Positions 51,967-60,228 of a stretch of 64,000 bases of DNA are shown in pieces. The translations under genes were made by a program, and so were the position numbers. Numbering within the stretch: the first letter of the stretch is position 1; every line of letters starts with the position of its first letter. This DNA comes from Solibacillus isronensis (GTDB lineage: Bacteria; Bacillota; Bacilli; Bacillales_A; Planococcaceae), in the NCBI RefSeq assembly GCF_023715405.1, contig NZ_JAMBOC010000003.1, forward strand, positions 62,001-126,000, in the 5' to 3' direction. The notes below the pieces were generated by a model. The model was not told the origin of the DNA. It made no database searches and worked only from the letters and a program-made list of their open reading frames with translations.

Positions 51967-53647
51967 TTCTATTACATTACCTGTAAGTATAGTAGAAAGT
52001 AAAGCAAGAGAACGTGCACTTTTACTATTAGATGAAGGAACAGCACATGAAATATTAGGTCCTTTCGACTTTTTTGAATCACCTCATTTGGAAGCACAAA
52101 ACATCGTGCCGCAAAGTGATGACGGAATGATTATAATGCAAGGGACAATTCGAGGTCGTCGTTCATTAGTTATTTCAATAGAAGGAAGTTTCCAAGGTGG
52201 AGGAATCGGTGAAGTTTCCGGTGCAAAATTTGCAGGTGCTTTAGAGCGTGCATTTGTGTCATGTGAAGCAGGGGAACTGATCCATCCGGTCATCATTTAC
52301 GATACAGGCGGCGTTCGTCTGCAAGAAGCGAACTACGGGTTGCTTTCAATTGCTGAAATTAGTTCTGCAATTGTTGCATTGAAAAAATATGTACCTGTAA
52401 TCGGTATTATTCCGGGGAAAGTCGGTTCTTTCGGAGGAATGTCGCTAACAGCTGGTCTTTGTTCCGCTTTAATCATGACACGAGAAGGGCGACTTGGCAT
52501 GAATGGCCCTGAAGTAGTTCAGCAGGAAGCGGGTATCCAAGAGCTAAATGCAAAACAAAAGCCGTTTATCTGGAAAATGATTGGTGGATCAATGCGCTAC
52601 AATTCGAATTTAGTGGATGCCATCGTTGAAGATGATGTTGTCAATTACTTAGATGCGCTGGAAGACTTATGGACAAAAAACAACTTCAAACACAGAACAA
52701 CTGAGTACGATACATTTTTAAATATGCTGAATCATTTGCAGTTTGAGGAAAAGATCAGCCCTGAAGAAGCACAGGAAATTTTAAGAAACCGATCTGACTT
52801 GGCAACTGCAGATTCAAAGGTTGCAGACGGGGAAAACTCAAGCAGAGGCCGTACGTGGTTTAATGCATTTACAAATAACGCACCATCAATTTCAGAAACG
52901 CCATCTGTTTTAGTGGCAGATGCCCATTTAAATGGAGAAAAAGCTCGTTTCATTGCTGTAGTGCCAAACAGTGAAAATAAATTTTACCGTGCCAGCAATG
53001 GGGAGTTTGGTCTGCAGGAAGCGTGGACTGTTGCAAAATATGTACGTCAGGCAATTGAAGAAGATAAGGATTCAGCGGATAAAAGATTAATCGTTCCTAT
53101 TGTCGATGTTCCGGGTCAGGCATTCGGCTATCATGAAGAATTATTCGGCATTTACTTAGCATGTGCAGCAAGTGTTGAAGCGTATGCATATGCACGTCAA
53201 AGCGGTCATCCGATCGTCACATGTGTTGTAGGTAAAGCGATTTCAGGAGCATTTTTAGCACACGGCATGCAAGGTAACCGTATTATTTCGCTTGATGATT
53301 CAGAAGTGCAAGTACATGTAATGTCCAAAAAATCAGCAGCGCTTGTTACAATGCGTACTGTTGAAGAGTTGGATGAATTCGCAAAATCTGTTCCATCGAT
53401 GGCGTATGATGTCCATTCATTCCAAACGCTTGGCGCATTACATGAGTTGATCCACGGTATTAACGCAGACGAACCATCTAAAGAACAAGTTCGAAAAGTT
53501 CTTCATTCAATTGTAATGGCAAAAGAAGATATAATTCAGTCTGGAGATAGAACGTTAGCAAATCGAATTCAATCAAAAGTAGCGGTTGAAAATGGTCGTA
53601 AAGCATCGATTGCTGTACGTGGAAAAATCACGCAACAATGGAACTAA
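51959..53647 (+). CDS. mdcDE: Malonate decarboxylase beta-gamma fusion
   Basis: A 562-residue fused subunit. The first ~290 residues are MdcD (carboxyltransferase-fold beta subunit: GGVRLQEANYG, VGSFGGMSLTAGLC, RLGMNGPEV). From about residue 300 the MdcE gamma part follows (RTWFNAFTNNAP, GQAFGYHEELFGIYLA, GKAISGAFLAHG). It decarboxylates malonyl-S-MdcC to acetyl-S-MdcC. The start is GTG 51959 with GGAGG nine bases upstream, inside the end of mdcC; the longer upstream open frame is an artefact. In Klebsiella and Pseudomonas the two are separate genes. Confidence 0.92.
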   Translation: MNNSITLPVSIVESKARERALLLLDEGTAHEILGPFDFFESPHLEAQNIVPQSDDGMIIMQGTIRGRRSLVISIEGSFQGGGIGEVSGAKFAGALERAFVSCEAGELIHPVIIYDTGGVRLQEANYGLLSIAEISSAIVALKKYVPVIGIIPGKVGSFGGMSLTAGLCSALIMTREGRLGMNGPEVVQQEAGIQELNAKQKPFIWKMIGGSMRYNSNLVDAIVEDDVVNYLDALEDLWTKNNFKHRTTEYDTFLNMLNHLQFEEKISPEEAQEILRNRSDLATADSKVADGENSSRGRTWFNAFTNNAPSISETPSVLVADAHLNGEKARFIAVVPNSENKFYRASNGEFGLQEAWTVAKYVRQAIEEDKDSADKRLIVPIVDVPGQAFGYHEELFGIYLACAASVEAYAYARQSGHPIVTCVVGKAISGAFLAHGMQGNRIISLDDSEVQVHVMSKKSAALVTMRTVEELDEFAKSVPSMAYDVHSFQTLGALHELIHGINADEPSKEQVRKVLHSIVMAKEDIIQSGDRTLANRIQSKVAVENGRKASIAVRGKITQQWN

Positions 53648-54240
53648 CTGTACATGATTTAGTGTATTTAAAGTCCAAGGATCAAATCGAGTACTTCGGT
53701 GATTATCCTGATTGGATGAATGAGGATGAAATGGCTAAAGGCGTTGCTGTTGTGAGACGGATGAAAGTAGAGGACGGGAAAGTTGCGATAGGCTTTCGTG
53801 GGAATAATCGGTCGAAACGATTTGCAGCGATTACAACGATATCGAACATTAAACGTGTAATTCGGCCGTTTGATGTTCTGGCGAATCCATATCCTGAGAC
53901 GCATGTCCAATCACTAACTTATATTGAAAAGGTATTGGACGGTTTTAAATGGGGGATTGGCGGAAGTGTTGGTTTTTCAATGGCAACGGGAATTAACGTC
54001 TGCCATGAAAACAGTGATATTGATATTATTTTGTACTGTGAAAAGTTACAGGAGCTGGATCAGTTGAAACCTATTCTTTCACAGCTGAAAAAAAGTGCCC
54101 ACCGTGTTGATGTCCAAGTGGAGATTTTAGGCATTGGGGCAGTTGTTTTAGCCGATTATTTAGAACACTCTTCATTTATAGTAAGAACGAGTACTGGTCC
54201 AATCCTGTTTGAAAAAGAATCATTACTTTATAAAGGGTAG
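53638..54240 (+). CDS. mdcG: Malonate decarboxylase holo-ACP synthase
   Basis: A 200-residue nucleotidyltransferase-fold enzyme that attaches the prosthetic group to MdcC. Motif WGIGGSVGFSMATG, then ENSDIDIILY, gives the GS...DxD metal site. The N-terminus ELTVHDLVYLKS fits MdcG. It overlaps the fusion gene by 10 bases and ends the operon. Confidence 0.92.
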   Translation: MELTVHDLVYLKSKDQIEYFGDYPDWMNEDEMAKGVAVVRRMKVEDGKVAIGFRGNNRSKRFAAITTISNIKRVIRPFDVLANPYPETHVQSLTYIEKVLDGFKWGIGGSVGFSMATGINVCHENSDIDIILYCEKLQELDQLKPILSQLKKSAHRVDVQVEILGIGAVVLADYLEHSSFIVRTSTGPILFEKESLLYKG

Positions 54241-54260
54241 CGACAGTCTCAAGCATTTTT

Positions 54261-54298
54261 CCCCATTGAATAACAAACGGTTATTCAATGGGGAATTT
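54261..54298 (+). terminator. Terminator of the mdc operon
   Basis: CCCCATTGAATAAC (54261-54274) pairs perfectly with 54280-54293, followed by AATTTTGATTT. Confidence 0.85.
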
Positions 54299-54320
54299 TG
54301 ATTTCGGAAAATTTTTAATT

Positions 54321-54453
54321 AAAAAACACCTTCACTATTTAAATGAAAGTGTTTGTAAACATTGCTGCTATAGGCTGTTATGTAAGAAGCCACATTGCCG
54401 TAGTTATTATAGAAAGTTTTAAACCACCACTCCTCAAATGTGGGGGTGGTGGG
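54321..54453 (-). ncRNA. Terminator-ended RNA-like element, copy 1 (downstream of ger operon)
   Basis: Minus strand: a 7-bp hairpin (GTGGTGG at 54430-54424 with CCACCAC at 54452-54446), a conserved A/U-rich block, then a terminator (AACACTTTCA 54353-54344 with TGAAGGTGTT 54334-54325 and T6). The 69-base block 54370-54438 is 68/69 identical to 58444-58512. The two terminators differ in sequence but keep pairing (AACAC/GTGTT against AGCAC/GTGCT), which suggests a selected RNA structure. A promoter was not identified. Confidence 0.42.
54370..54438 (+). repeat. 69-bp direct repeat, left copy
   Basis: Identical to 58444-58512 except base 54387 (A against C). The pair brackets the ger operon in the same orientation, about 4.07 kb apart. 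Confidence 0.9.
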
Positions 54454-54524
54454 TCACTAATATAATGCAATTAACAGCATAAATAATTAGCATACTTTTC
54501 ATTAAATAGGAAAAATTAAAGGTT

Positions 54525-55619
54525 TTATCTTTTTGAATTTGCATCCGTCAAAGGATCAATATTAATATTGTATTTTATTTTAATGTCCATCTCCTCAAAC
54601 ATTTCGATCCATTTTTTTTCTTCCATTGGTTTTGAGAATGGTCTTTTTGTTTGTACGCCAAGCTGTAATGGATCCACTTTCAATTCTTGCATCTTTTTAA
54701 ATAGTTCATGAGTTTGTTGTTCAAGATGAGTTTCGATATCTTTTTTCATATTTTCTAACTCCTTTGGGTCAAATAATTGCTTCTCTCCCCGGTATTCCTC
54801 AATCCTAGTGTCTATATTCACGGTATAGGTCATTGTAGAATAGCTGCTATCCATATCTACTATTATTTTAGATCTAACATGACCCAGTACAACTTCTAAT
54901 TCTGAAATCGGTAAAACGCTTAAGTAGTGATCGTTGTTTATTAGCTGGAAGATGCGATCATCTAAAGATGAAATCGTTTCAACTAGCTTGTCATCTTGAA
55001 ACAAGGCTGTACCTTCATAGTTGACCCCATCCTCTTGTATTTTGAATACAGGCAAGAAAGGATCTGAATAAGGAGTATAGAGTAAATGCTTAAATTGATG
55101 AAGATTAATGACAGTTAATTCTCCTTGGTTTTTTTCATCATAGTGCTTCAGCATTCGATAAAAAGAGTAATCAAAGTTTTCATCTTTGTCCAATTGACTT
55201 TCTAAGTATTTTTCGAAATTTCCTTTTACGATAACTAAATAGATTCTCAAAGGAATATCCGGATCAGTCAATATTACATTTATAATGGACATAATCCCCT
55301 CTTTTGCAAGTTCATCACTAATTAACAGCATCCGCATTTGTCCGGATTTAACTTCCTGGTAGAAGTTTAAGTTGTACTTCTGTACTCCCTCCTTTAGTAA
55401 GCTGACTTCTTGCGACATAACATTCTTATTTTTTTTACTTAGAGAAGGCAAAATTGTACTGACTTTTAATTTCCCATTATCCCCCTTACTAATTGACAAA
55501 AAAGTAATGGGAGAAATCTCTTCAATAAGGTTATTTTCGGTAAAAGGGGCACAGCCAGCTAACCAAAATGTCATAAAAAGGAGTATCAATCTTTTACATA
55601 TCTTTTTATATAGACACAT
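54525..55619 (-). CDS. Germinant receptor lipoprotein, Ger(x)C family
   Basis: A 364-residue lipoprotein with signal ending WLAGC (lipobox Cys about 22), then the Ger(x)C N-terminal domain and the C-terminal HAS-barrel-like domain (TRIEEYRGEKQLFD, ETHLEQQTHELFKKMQ). It is the C subunit of a spore inner-membrane germinant receptor. ATG 55619 is chosen with AAGGGG upstream; GTG 55631 lies on top of that site. Last gene of the ger operon. Confidence 0.87.
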   Translation of the reverse strand: MCLYKKICKRLILLFMTFWLAGCAPFTENNLIEEISPITFLSISKGDNGKLKVSTILPSLSKKNKNVMSQEVSLLKEGVQKYNLNFYQEVKSGQMRMLLISDELAKEGIMSIINVILTDPDIPLRIYLVIVKGNFEKYLESQLDKDENFDYSFYRMLKHYDEKNQGELTVINLHQFKHLLYTPYSDPFLPVFKIQEDGVNYEGTALFQDDKLVETISSLDDRIFQLINNDHYLSVLPISELEVVLGHVRSKIIVDMDSSYSTMTYTVNIDTRIEEYRGEKQLFDPKELENMKKDIETHLEQQTHELFKKMQELKVDPLQLGVQTKRPFSKPMEEKKWIEMFEEMDIKIKYNINIDPLTDANSKR

Positions 55620-55624
55620 GTTTT

Positions 55625-56737
55625 TTAACACCCCTTTTTTTTCATTACTAAAACAATAACAAGTGGAACAAGAAAATAGCTTATGCTTCCAACAATAATT
55701 TGAAGATTAAGTAAAAAGTTCTGCTTCTCCCACGGTTTCCAAAATAATTCATTCAAAAGAACCATTCCGATAAAAATAAGGAATACACTGAAGAATAAAC
55801 CTTTTCCACTGGACGGCTTGCTCATTTTACCAAAAGCTATTTTAGATGCTCCATAAAACAATAGTAGAAATAGGGAAACCGCAAAAACTAAGTTAAATAA
55901 TTCAAAGGAAAGCATGATCATATCAATTCGTTCAAACACTGGGTTTTGAAAATAACGGGCCATATTAATAATTGGATATTGACTTTTACTTAAATAATTA
56001 GAACCGAAATAAAGTAGGGATGCTATAAATAGGAATACATACTCTACAACGGTGAGCGCGTTACCGTATGACAAATAGCGAAAGGTTTTATTGTTTGTTT
56101 TAAGCCATGGTCCCAAAAATACCAGAAATTCCGGACCAGAATAGGAAGACAAAATTAAAAAAAAAGCCTTCCAATTTTCTACTTTCCACTCCATTGGAAT
56201 AAGTGGATACAAATCACTAAGTTGAGCTATTGGAGGAAAGAAGAAAAAAACGAAAAATATAATCATCCAAAATGTACTGAAAAAAGAAATTAACACAAAA
56301 CGAATGGTATGTTCAATGCCCTTAGCTGCGACATAAAAACAGAACAACAATATAAAAAAGACAAGAAAATTTGTATCTGTTGATGGAAGCATAAATGTTT
56401 GAACAATTTCGCTGAATCCTAAGGTTATGACGGAAAGTTTAAGCAGAATAAAGAACAATCCGATGAAAGAGAGAAACCGTACCAGTTTTTTTCCAAACAA
56501 TTGGACAAATCCATCATATCCATTGCTAGATAATCGGGATGAAAGCCACTTAGATAAAAGAAGAAGGTTTAGTTGGGATAATATCCCGACAGCTATAAGC
56601 ACCCAAATCATATATGGATGGATCAAGATATTTGGCATAATAAGAAAAAAGTATAGCATTTGGAGGCGATTTACCAACAACATGGCATAGAGCCCATTAT
56701 AGGTTACATTCTTTTTAAATAATTGGTGGGTTTCCAT
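55625..56737 (-). CDS. Germinant receptor permease-like subunit, GerAB family
   Basis: A 370-residue membrane protein with about ten helices, of the GerAB/endospore germination permease family (APC-like fold). Segments typical of the family include GLFFILLKLSVITLGFSEIV and ILSSYSGPEFLVFLGPWL. It binds small germinants in characterised receptors. ATG 56737 has AGGAGG seven bases upstream, and it starts four bases after the GerAA-type stop. Confidence 0.88.
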   Translation of the reverse strand: METHQLFKKNVTYNGLYAMLLVNRLQMLYFFLIMPNILIHPYMIWVLIAVGILSQLNLLLLSKWLSSRLSSNGYDGFVQLFGKKLVRFLSFIGLFFILLKLSVITLGFSEIVQTFMLPSTDTNFLVFFILLFCFYVAAKGIEHTIRFVLISFFSTFWMIIFFVFFFFPPIAQLSDLYPLIPMEWKVENWKAFFLILSSYSGPEFLVFLGPWLKTNNKTFRYLSYGNALTVVEYVFLFIASLLYFGSNYLSKSQYPIINMARYFQNPVFERIDMIMLSFELFNLVFAVSLFLLLFYGASKIAFGKMSKPSSGKGLFFSVFLIFIGMVLLNELFWKPWEKQNFLLNLQIIVGSISYFLVPLVIVLVMKKKGC

Positions 56738-56741
56738 CAAG

Positions 56742-58217
56742 TCACCTCCTAGTTTTATATCTCTTCAGTTTTAGAGGTTTAAGATGCTCTGGACGTTCCA
56801 ACATTTTGACTAAGGGTCCTCGAATGAATAAGTCAATCCAATCCTTTCTAAAGAAAGGGGAAACTGGTGAAAAATAGGGTTGCTTGATTGAAGACAAGCT
56901 ATTAAGATGGGCTAAAATAGCAATAATTCCTAGTGCAATCCCCATTAACCCAAATAAAGAAGAAAAAACAAGAAGCATCAATTGCATTAATGAATTTGCT
57001 TTTGTCATAAGGTAATTGGGAATAAGAAAGGCAGCTATCGTCGAGATCCCAACCATGACAATTAATACGTTGCTAGCGAATCCAGCCTCAACAGCCGCTT
57101 GACCAACTACAATACCACCAATAACCCCAAGTGTTTGACCTGTTTTTGTAGGCATCCTTAAACTTGCTTCTCTTATGATTTCAATAAAAATTAACATGAT
57201 AAATGCTTCCCAAAAAGGAGTGAAAGGAAGCTTGCTCCTTGAGTCGACCAAGACCAGAAGGGTTTGTAAAGGAATCATTTGATAGTGATGAGTTGTCAAT
57301 GCCACATAGAAAGGAATCAATGTGATTGACAGAACAAAACTGACATATCGGATGATGCGCAAAAAACTGGCAACTACCCATCGATTAATATAGTCCTCGG
57401 GTGATTGGAACAAATGGAAAAAAGTAATGGGTGCAACAAGAGCAAATGGTGTATTATCTACCAGAAGGGTGATTTTTCCTAATCCTAGAGAATAAGCAAC
57501 TACATCAGGCCGGTCAGTTTGCTGAAACTGAGGAAAAATACTGTGTTGATGTTCCTCCATGAATGCCGCAACTTGAGAAGAGTCAAAGAAGAGATCAAAA
57601 TTAATTTCAGAAATCTTCTCTTTGACTGTTGAAACAAAATCTGGATTAGTCAGCCCCTCTATGTACATTAAAACAACACTTGTCTCACTCATAGAACCGA
57701 CTGTAAACTTCTCTGCTTTCAGTTCATGTATGGGAAGTCGTCTTCGAATAAGCGTAATATTTTGTTCTACTTGTTCACTAAAGCTGTCCTTTGCTCCGAA
57801 CAGGATGGTTTCTGTTTCGGAAGTTTCAATGGCACGTCCAAGAGGATTTTTTAATGGCACAGCTAACCAAAGGTTTTGCGAAGAATCAAATAACAAAATC
57901 GACCCTGAAAACAACTGTTTTTTTGCCTCTATAAAAATAGGAATGTGAATAATTGAGGAATTCACAATGCAATCTTGAATAGACGGTTTGGAACAATTAG
58001 TTAAAGGTTTTATAATGCTTTCATTTAATTTTTCTTGATCAATGAGAGTTCGTATGTAAACAAGATAAATTTTTCGAATATCGGAAATGTCAATTTCCAC
58101 AAATTCTGCATCATCCATTTGAACGAGGCTTTTTTTCAGAGCTTCTATCGATAATTCTGATTCAGTTATTGATTGAGTAACAAGCTTACTTTCAATTTGT
58201 TTTTTTTTCCAAAACAT
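56742..58217 (-). CDS. Germinant receptor subunit, GerAA family
   Basis: A 491-residue GerAA-type protein with a soluble N-terminal half (GIxxxxL..., with KFTVGSMSETSVVLMYIEGL) and a membrane half with helices near 290-440; PFTPFWEAFIMLIFIEIIREASLRMP splits into the family hallmarks PFTPFWEAFIM and EIIREASLRMP, followed by GQTLGVIGGIVVGQAAVEAG. First gene of the ger operon. ATG 58217 is preferred (ribosome site AGGGGTG eight bases upstream) over ATG 58223. A sporulation (sigma-G) promoter is expected but I could not assign it securely. Confidence 0.9.
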   Translation of the reverse strand: MFWKKKQIESKLVTQSITESELSIEALKKSLVQMDDAEFVEIDISDIRKIYLVYIRTLIDQEKLNESIIKPLTNCSKPSIQDCIVNSSIIHIPIFIEAKKQLFSGSILLFDSSQNLWLAVPLKNPLGRAIETSETETILFGAKDSFSEQVEQNITLIRRRLPIHELKAEKFTVGSMSETSVVLMYIEGLTNPDFVSTVKEKISEINFDLFFDSSQVAAFMEEHQHSIFPQFQQTDRPDVVAYSLGLGKITLLVDNTPFALVAPITFFHLFQSPEDYINRWVVASFLRIIRYVSFVLSITLIPFYVALTTHHYQMIPLQTLLVLVDSRSKLPFTPFWEAFIMLIFIEIIREASLRMPTKTGQTLGVIGGIVVGQAAVEAGFASNVLIVMVGISTIAAFLIPNYLMTKANSLMQLMLLVFSSLFGLMGIALGIIAILAHLNSLSSIKQPYFSPVSPFFRKDWIDLFIRGPLVKMLERPEHLKPLKLKRYKTRR

Positions 58218-58392
58218 GTACATCCCACCCCTCTAATCTCTAGTCGTACTTAAATATTCCTTATCTATACACATTATTAGCTTTTTAATTTTAAAATATA
58301 CATAACTCGTAGAGGAGTAACAACCCAAGAGGAACAAAGACAATCCATAATAGATAGGCCATCTTTTTTAACACCAACGCATATTTCTGCAC

Positions 58393-58520
58393 AAAAAAGC
58401 ACCTCTGACTTAATTCGTCAGAAGTGCTATAAATGTTGCTATCATAGGCTGTTATGTAAGCAGCCACATTGCCGTAGTTATTATAGAAAGTTTTAAACCA
58501 CCACTCCTCAAAGTGGGTGT
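58393..58520 (-). ncRNA. Terminator-ended RNA-like element, copy 2 (upstream of ger operon)
   Basis: Same architecture as copy 1: GAGGAGTGGTGG region, conserved block (58512-58444) containing a GGCTG/CAGCC hairpin, then a 12-bp terminator (58428-58417 with 58409-58398) and T6. It ends 175 bases upstream of the GerAA-type gene, so it could be an attenuated leader of the operon or an independent RNA. An open frame crosses it but also runs through the terminator, so coding is doubtful. Confidence 0.42.
58444..58512 (+). repeat. 69-bp direct repeat, right copy
   Basis: See the left copy at 54370-54438; one mismatch. Similarity fades quickly on both sides (single-base indel at the GTGGG end). Confidence 0.9.
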
Positions 58521-58770
58521 TCGCAAATGCTATCCTGTCTATCCTGGAGTCAAAAGAGTCCAGGCACGCCATTCCAACATCGATGTAAAACTCCCTGTAT
58601 AAGTATAAAGGTTAAAACTTAATATTCGTACGTACAACGTAGCCTTATTGATATCTTATAGTAAGTTAAATCGGAATGCAATAAAGTATGTTTTTTAAAA
58701 AAAGTCAAATGATTTGAATGGATTTATTAAAGATTTTCAGAAATAAAAAGATGGATTTATTTCCAAAATA
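58521..58770. other. Intergenic interval with no gene seen
   Basis: About 250 AT-rich bases between RNA-like copy 2 and the terminator of the HD-domain gene. One short hairpin (CCTGGA/TCCAGG near 58542-58563) is visible; nothing else can be supported. Confidence 0.4.
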
Positions 58771-58802
58771 AAAAAGCCTTCCTTATTAATCGGAAGCCTT
58801 CT
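58771..58802 (-). terminator. Terminator of the HD-domain gene
   Basis: Minus strand AAGGCTTCC pairs with GGAAGGCTT with one central mismatch, followed by TTTTTT. Confidence 0.75.
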
Positions 58803-58806
58803 GTTA

Positions 58807-59451
58807 TTATTCAGTATGCTGTTGTAAAATGTTTTCCGTTAAAAGTGCTATATCGATGACCGTCTTTTCCGTCACAACATCAGATAAAATTTCGTTGCGG
58901 AAATAGTCTACAGATACTGGAAGATCAATCAACAGTAACTTGCTTAGTGCTGTTTCATACATATGAACAAACTCTTTGTCTGTATTCCCGCGCTTCAGTT
59001 CTGCAAATGACTCGTAAAACTGATCCAGCTTGTCTGCAAACTCAAGCAGTCGTCCTTCAATTGTCTCGTCTTTGCCTTCTTTCATACGCTCAAAAAATAC
59101 ATCCTGTAAATCATGTGGAATTTCTTCCCGGATAAATTTCTCCATCATTTTCTCTTCGACATGTGAAAGCATTTGCTTTAGTTCGACACTTGCATGTTTG
59201 ACAGGCGTTTTAATATCTCCAATAAATACTTCTGCAAAGTCATGATTAATCGTTTTTTCGTATAGTGATTTCCAATCTATTTGACTGCCTGCACGTTCCT
59301 CCAATGTTGCAAAGAACATGGCGTATTGGGAAACTTTCCACGAGTGTGCTGCCACATTATGTTCTTCGAATTTAAAGCGACCCGGGCAACGGATGATGCG
59401 CTCCAAATCATTTAAACTTGTAAAAAATGTATGGATACCTATAATAATCAC
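58807..59451 (-). CDS. YfbR-like HD-domain phosphohydrolase
   Basis: A 214-residue HD-superfamily protein. Metal-binding residues are seen in NVAAHSWKVSQ (H), TINHDFAEVFIGD (HD) and LEFADKLDQFYES (D), the arrangement of 5'-deoxynucleotidase YfbR. It probably dephosphorylates nucleoside monophosphates. The start is uncertain: GTG 59451 has AAAGGA six bases upstream, whereas the stronger AAGGAG abuts it and would fit an ATT two codons later. A phased repeat array occupies its upstream region. Confidence 0.8.
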   Translation of the reverse strand: MIIIGIHTFFTSLNDLERIIRCPGRFKFEEHNVAAHSWKVSQYAMFFATLEERAGSQIDWKSLYEKTINHDFAEVFIGDIKTPVKHASVELKQMLSHVEEKMMEKFIREEIPHDLQDVFFERMKEGKDETIEGRLLEFADKLDQFYESFAELKRGNTDKEFVHMYETALSKLLLIDLPVSVDYFRNEILSDVVTEKTVIDIALLTENILQQHTE

Positions 59452-59556
59452 TCCTTTTCCTTTATAGCAACAGTGTACTATTAGTTATACCCCAAAAATG
59501 TTTTTTTAAAAGTGTTTAACCAAAATTTAACGCAGCGTTTACATAAGCATTATCAT

Positions 59557-59730
59557 TTCTAATAAGATGAAAAAACTTCTAAAAAACTTGGTTCAATTGT
59601 CTAATAAAAGTTGGATTATCTAATATAGTATGTAGAATTCCTAAAATGTCTCCTAGCATTTCGAATATGTGATTCCGAAGTGCTAATAACAGGTTCCTAA
59701 TTTCTAATAAGCAAAAAAATGTTCTAATAT
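59557..59730 (-). repeat. Phased ~21-bp TTCTAATAA repeat array
   Basis: Nine degenerate units with a (T)TCTAATAA-like core. The core C falls at 59559, 59579, 59601, 59620, 59641, 59662, 59683, 59704 and 59724: spacings 20, 22, 19, 21, 21, 21, 21 and 20. The sequence between cores is not conserved. The core is the reverse complement of the TTATTAGAA core at 30.0-31.6 kb, so the array is in the opposite orientation. Confidence 0.65.
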
Positions 59731-59764
59731 CCTCGTCTGACGCCAGGCCTAACTAAATTTTAAA

Positions 59765-59808
59765 AACAGAAAGGACGCTCACCATATGCGTGAGCGTCCT
59801 CTCTTTTT
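59765..59808. terminator. Terminator of yjfB (bidirectional)
   Basis: A perfect 11-bp stem AGGACGCTCAC (59772-59782) with 59790-59800. T-rich sequence on both sides (CTCTTTTTT on plus; TTCTGTTTTT on minus). Confidence 0.85.
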
Positions 59809-59813
59809 TAATA

Positions 59814-60002
59814 CTAAACCTGGACGTCAATCGTTTGTCCTTTATAAGGGTGGGGTGCTGGAGTTGCTTGCGGTTGGGGCATTGCTTCGATCATTTGAAC
59901 AGCAGTTGCCGCGCCGGTATTCATTGCCTTGTCTAAAATACTCATCTGCACAGTTTGCTGCAGTGATGCTAGCTGAGCTGACATAATGGCATTTAATTCC
60001 AT
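59814..60002 (-). CDS. yjfB: YjfB family putative motility protein
   Basis: A 62-residue protein of the YjfB family: helical N-terminus (IMSAQLASLQQTVQMSILDK), a central AMNTGAATAVQMIEAMP, and a Pro-rich tail ending HPYKGQTIDVQV. ATG 60002 has AGGAGGG upstream. A sigma-D-type promoter precedes it, agreeing with the motility regulon membership of B. subtilis yjfB. Molecular function unknown. Confidence 0.8.
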   Translation of the reverse strand: MELNAIMSAQLASLQQTVQMSILDKAMNTGAATAVQMIEAMPQPQATPAPHPYKGQTIDVQV

Positions 60003-60023
60003 AGTAATCCCTCCTTTTCAATT

Positions 60024-60050
60024 ATATCGTCAAAATAGAAAGAATTATTA
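60024..60050 (-). promoter_or_regulatory. Sigma-D (flagellar) promoter of yjfB
   Basis: Minus strand TAAT (60050-60047), 15 bases, GACGATAT (60031-60024), against the consensus TAAA-N15-GCCGATAT: ten of twelve positions match with exact spacing. Confidence 0.75.
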
Positions 60051-60185
60051 AAGGAACAAGGGGATTTGTAATAAGTCTGAAAATGGATTCCCAATTATTT
60101 TTCGCTCTTTTCCTGTCCCTCCGCAAAAAAATGGTAAATCTATGTATAAATCGCTTCAAATTTAGTAATAATTATCCAAAAGCTC

Positions 60186-60202
60186 TGCAATGTGCTTGTA
60201 AT
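60186..60202 (+). promoter_or_regulatory. WalR box upstream of the yocH-like gene
   Basis: TGCAAT, five bases, TGTAAT: 11 of 12 conserved positions of the WalR direct repeat (TGTAAT-N5-TGTAAT). It lies 27 bases upstream of the -35. Confidence 0.65.
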
Positions 60203-60228
60203 GCAGGGTTCATATCCGCGTCATCGTG

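Noticed and set aside
58224..58310. Sigma-G promoter for the ger operon
   Set aside because: TGTATA with a downstream CTA-ending -10-like sequence was seen, but matches to the sigma-G consensus were too poor to report as a feature.
58291..58572. 93-residue minus-strand frame through RNA-like copy 2
   Set aside because: It runs through the terminator hairpin and T run, has no ribosome site, and the corresponding frame in copy 1 has different ends. A structured RNA explains the conservation better, though a decayed coding origin cannot be fully excluded.
59557..59730. Phased repeats as a CRISPR array
   Set aside because: The core is only about 9 bases and degenerate, the spacing is ~21 rather than ~60-70, and no cas genes are nearby.
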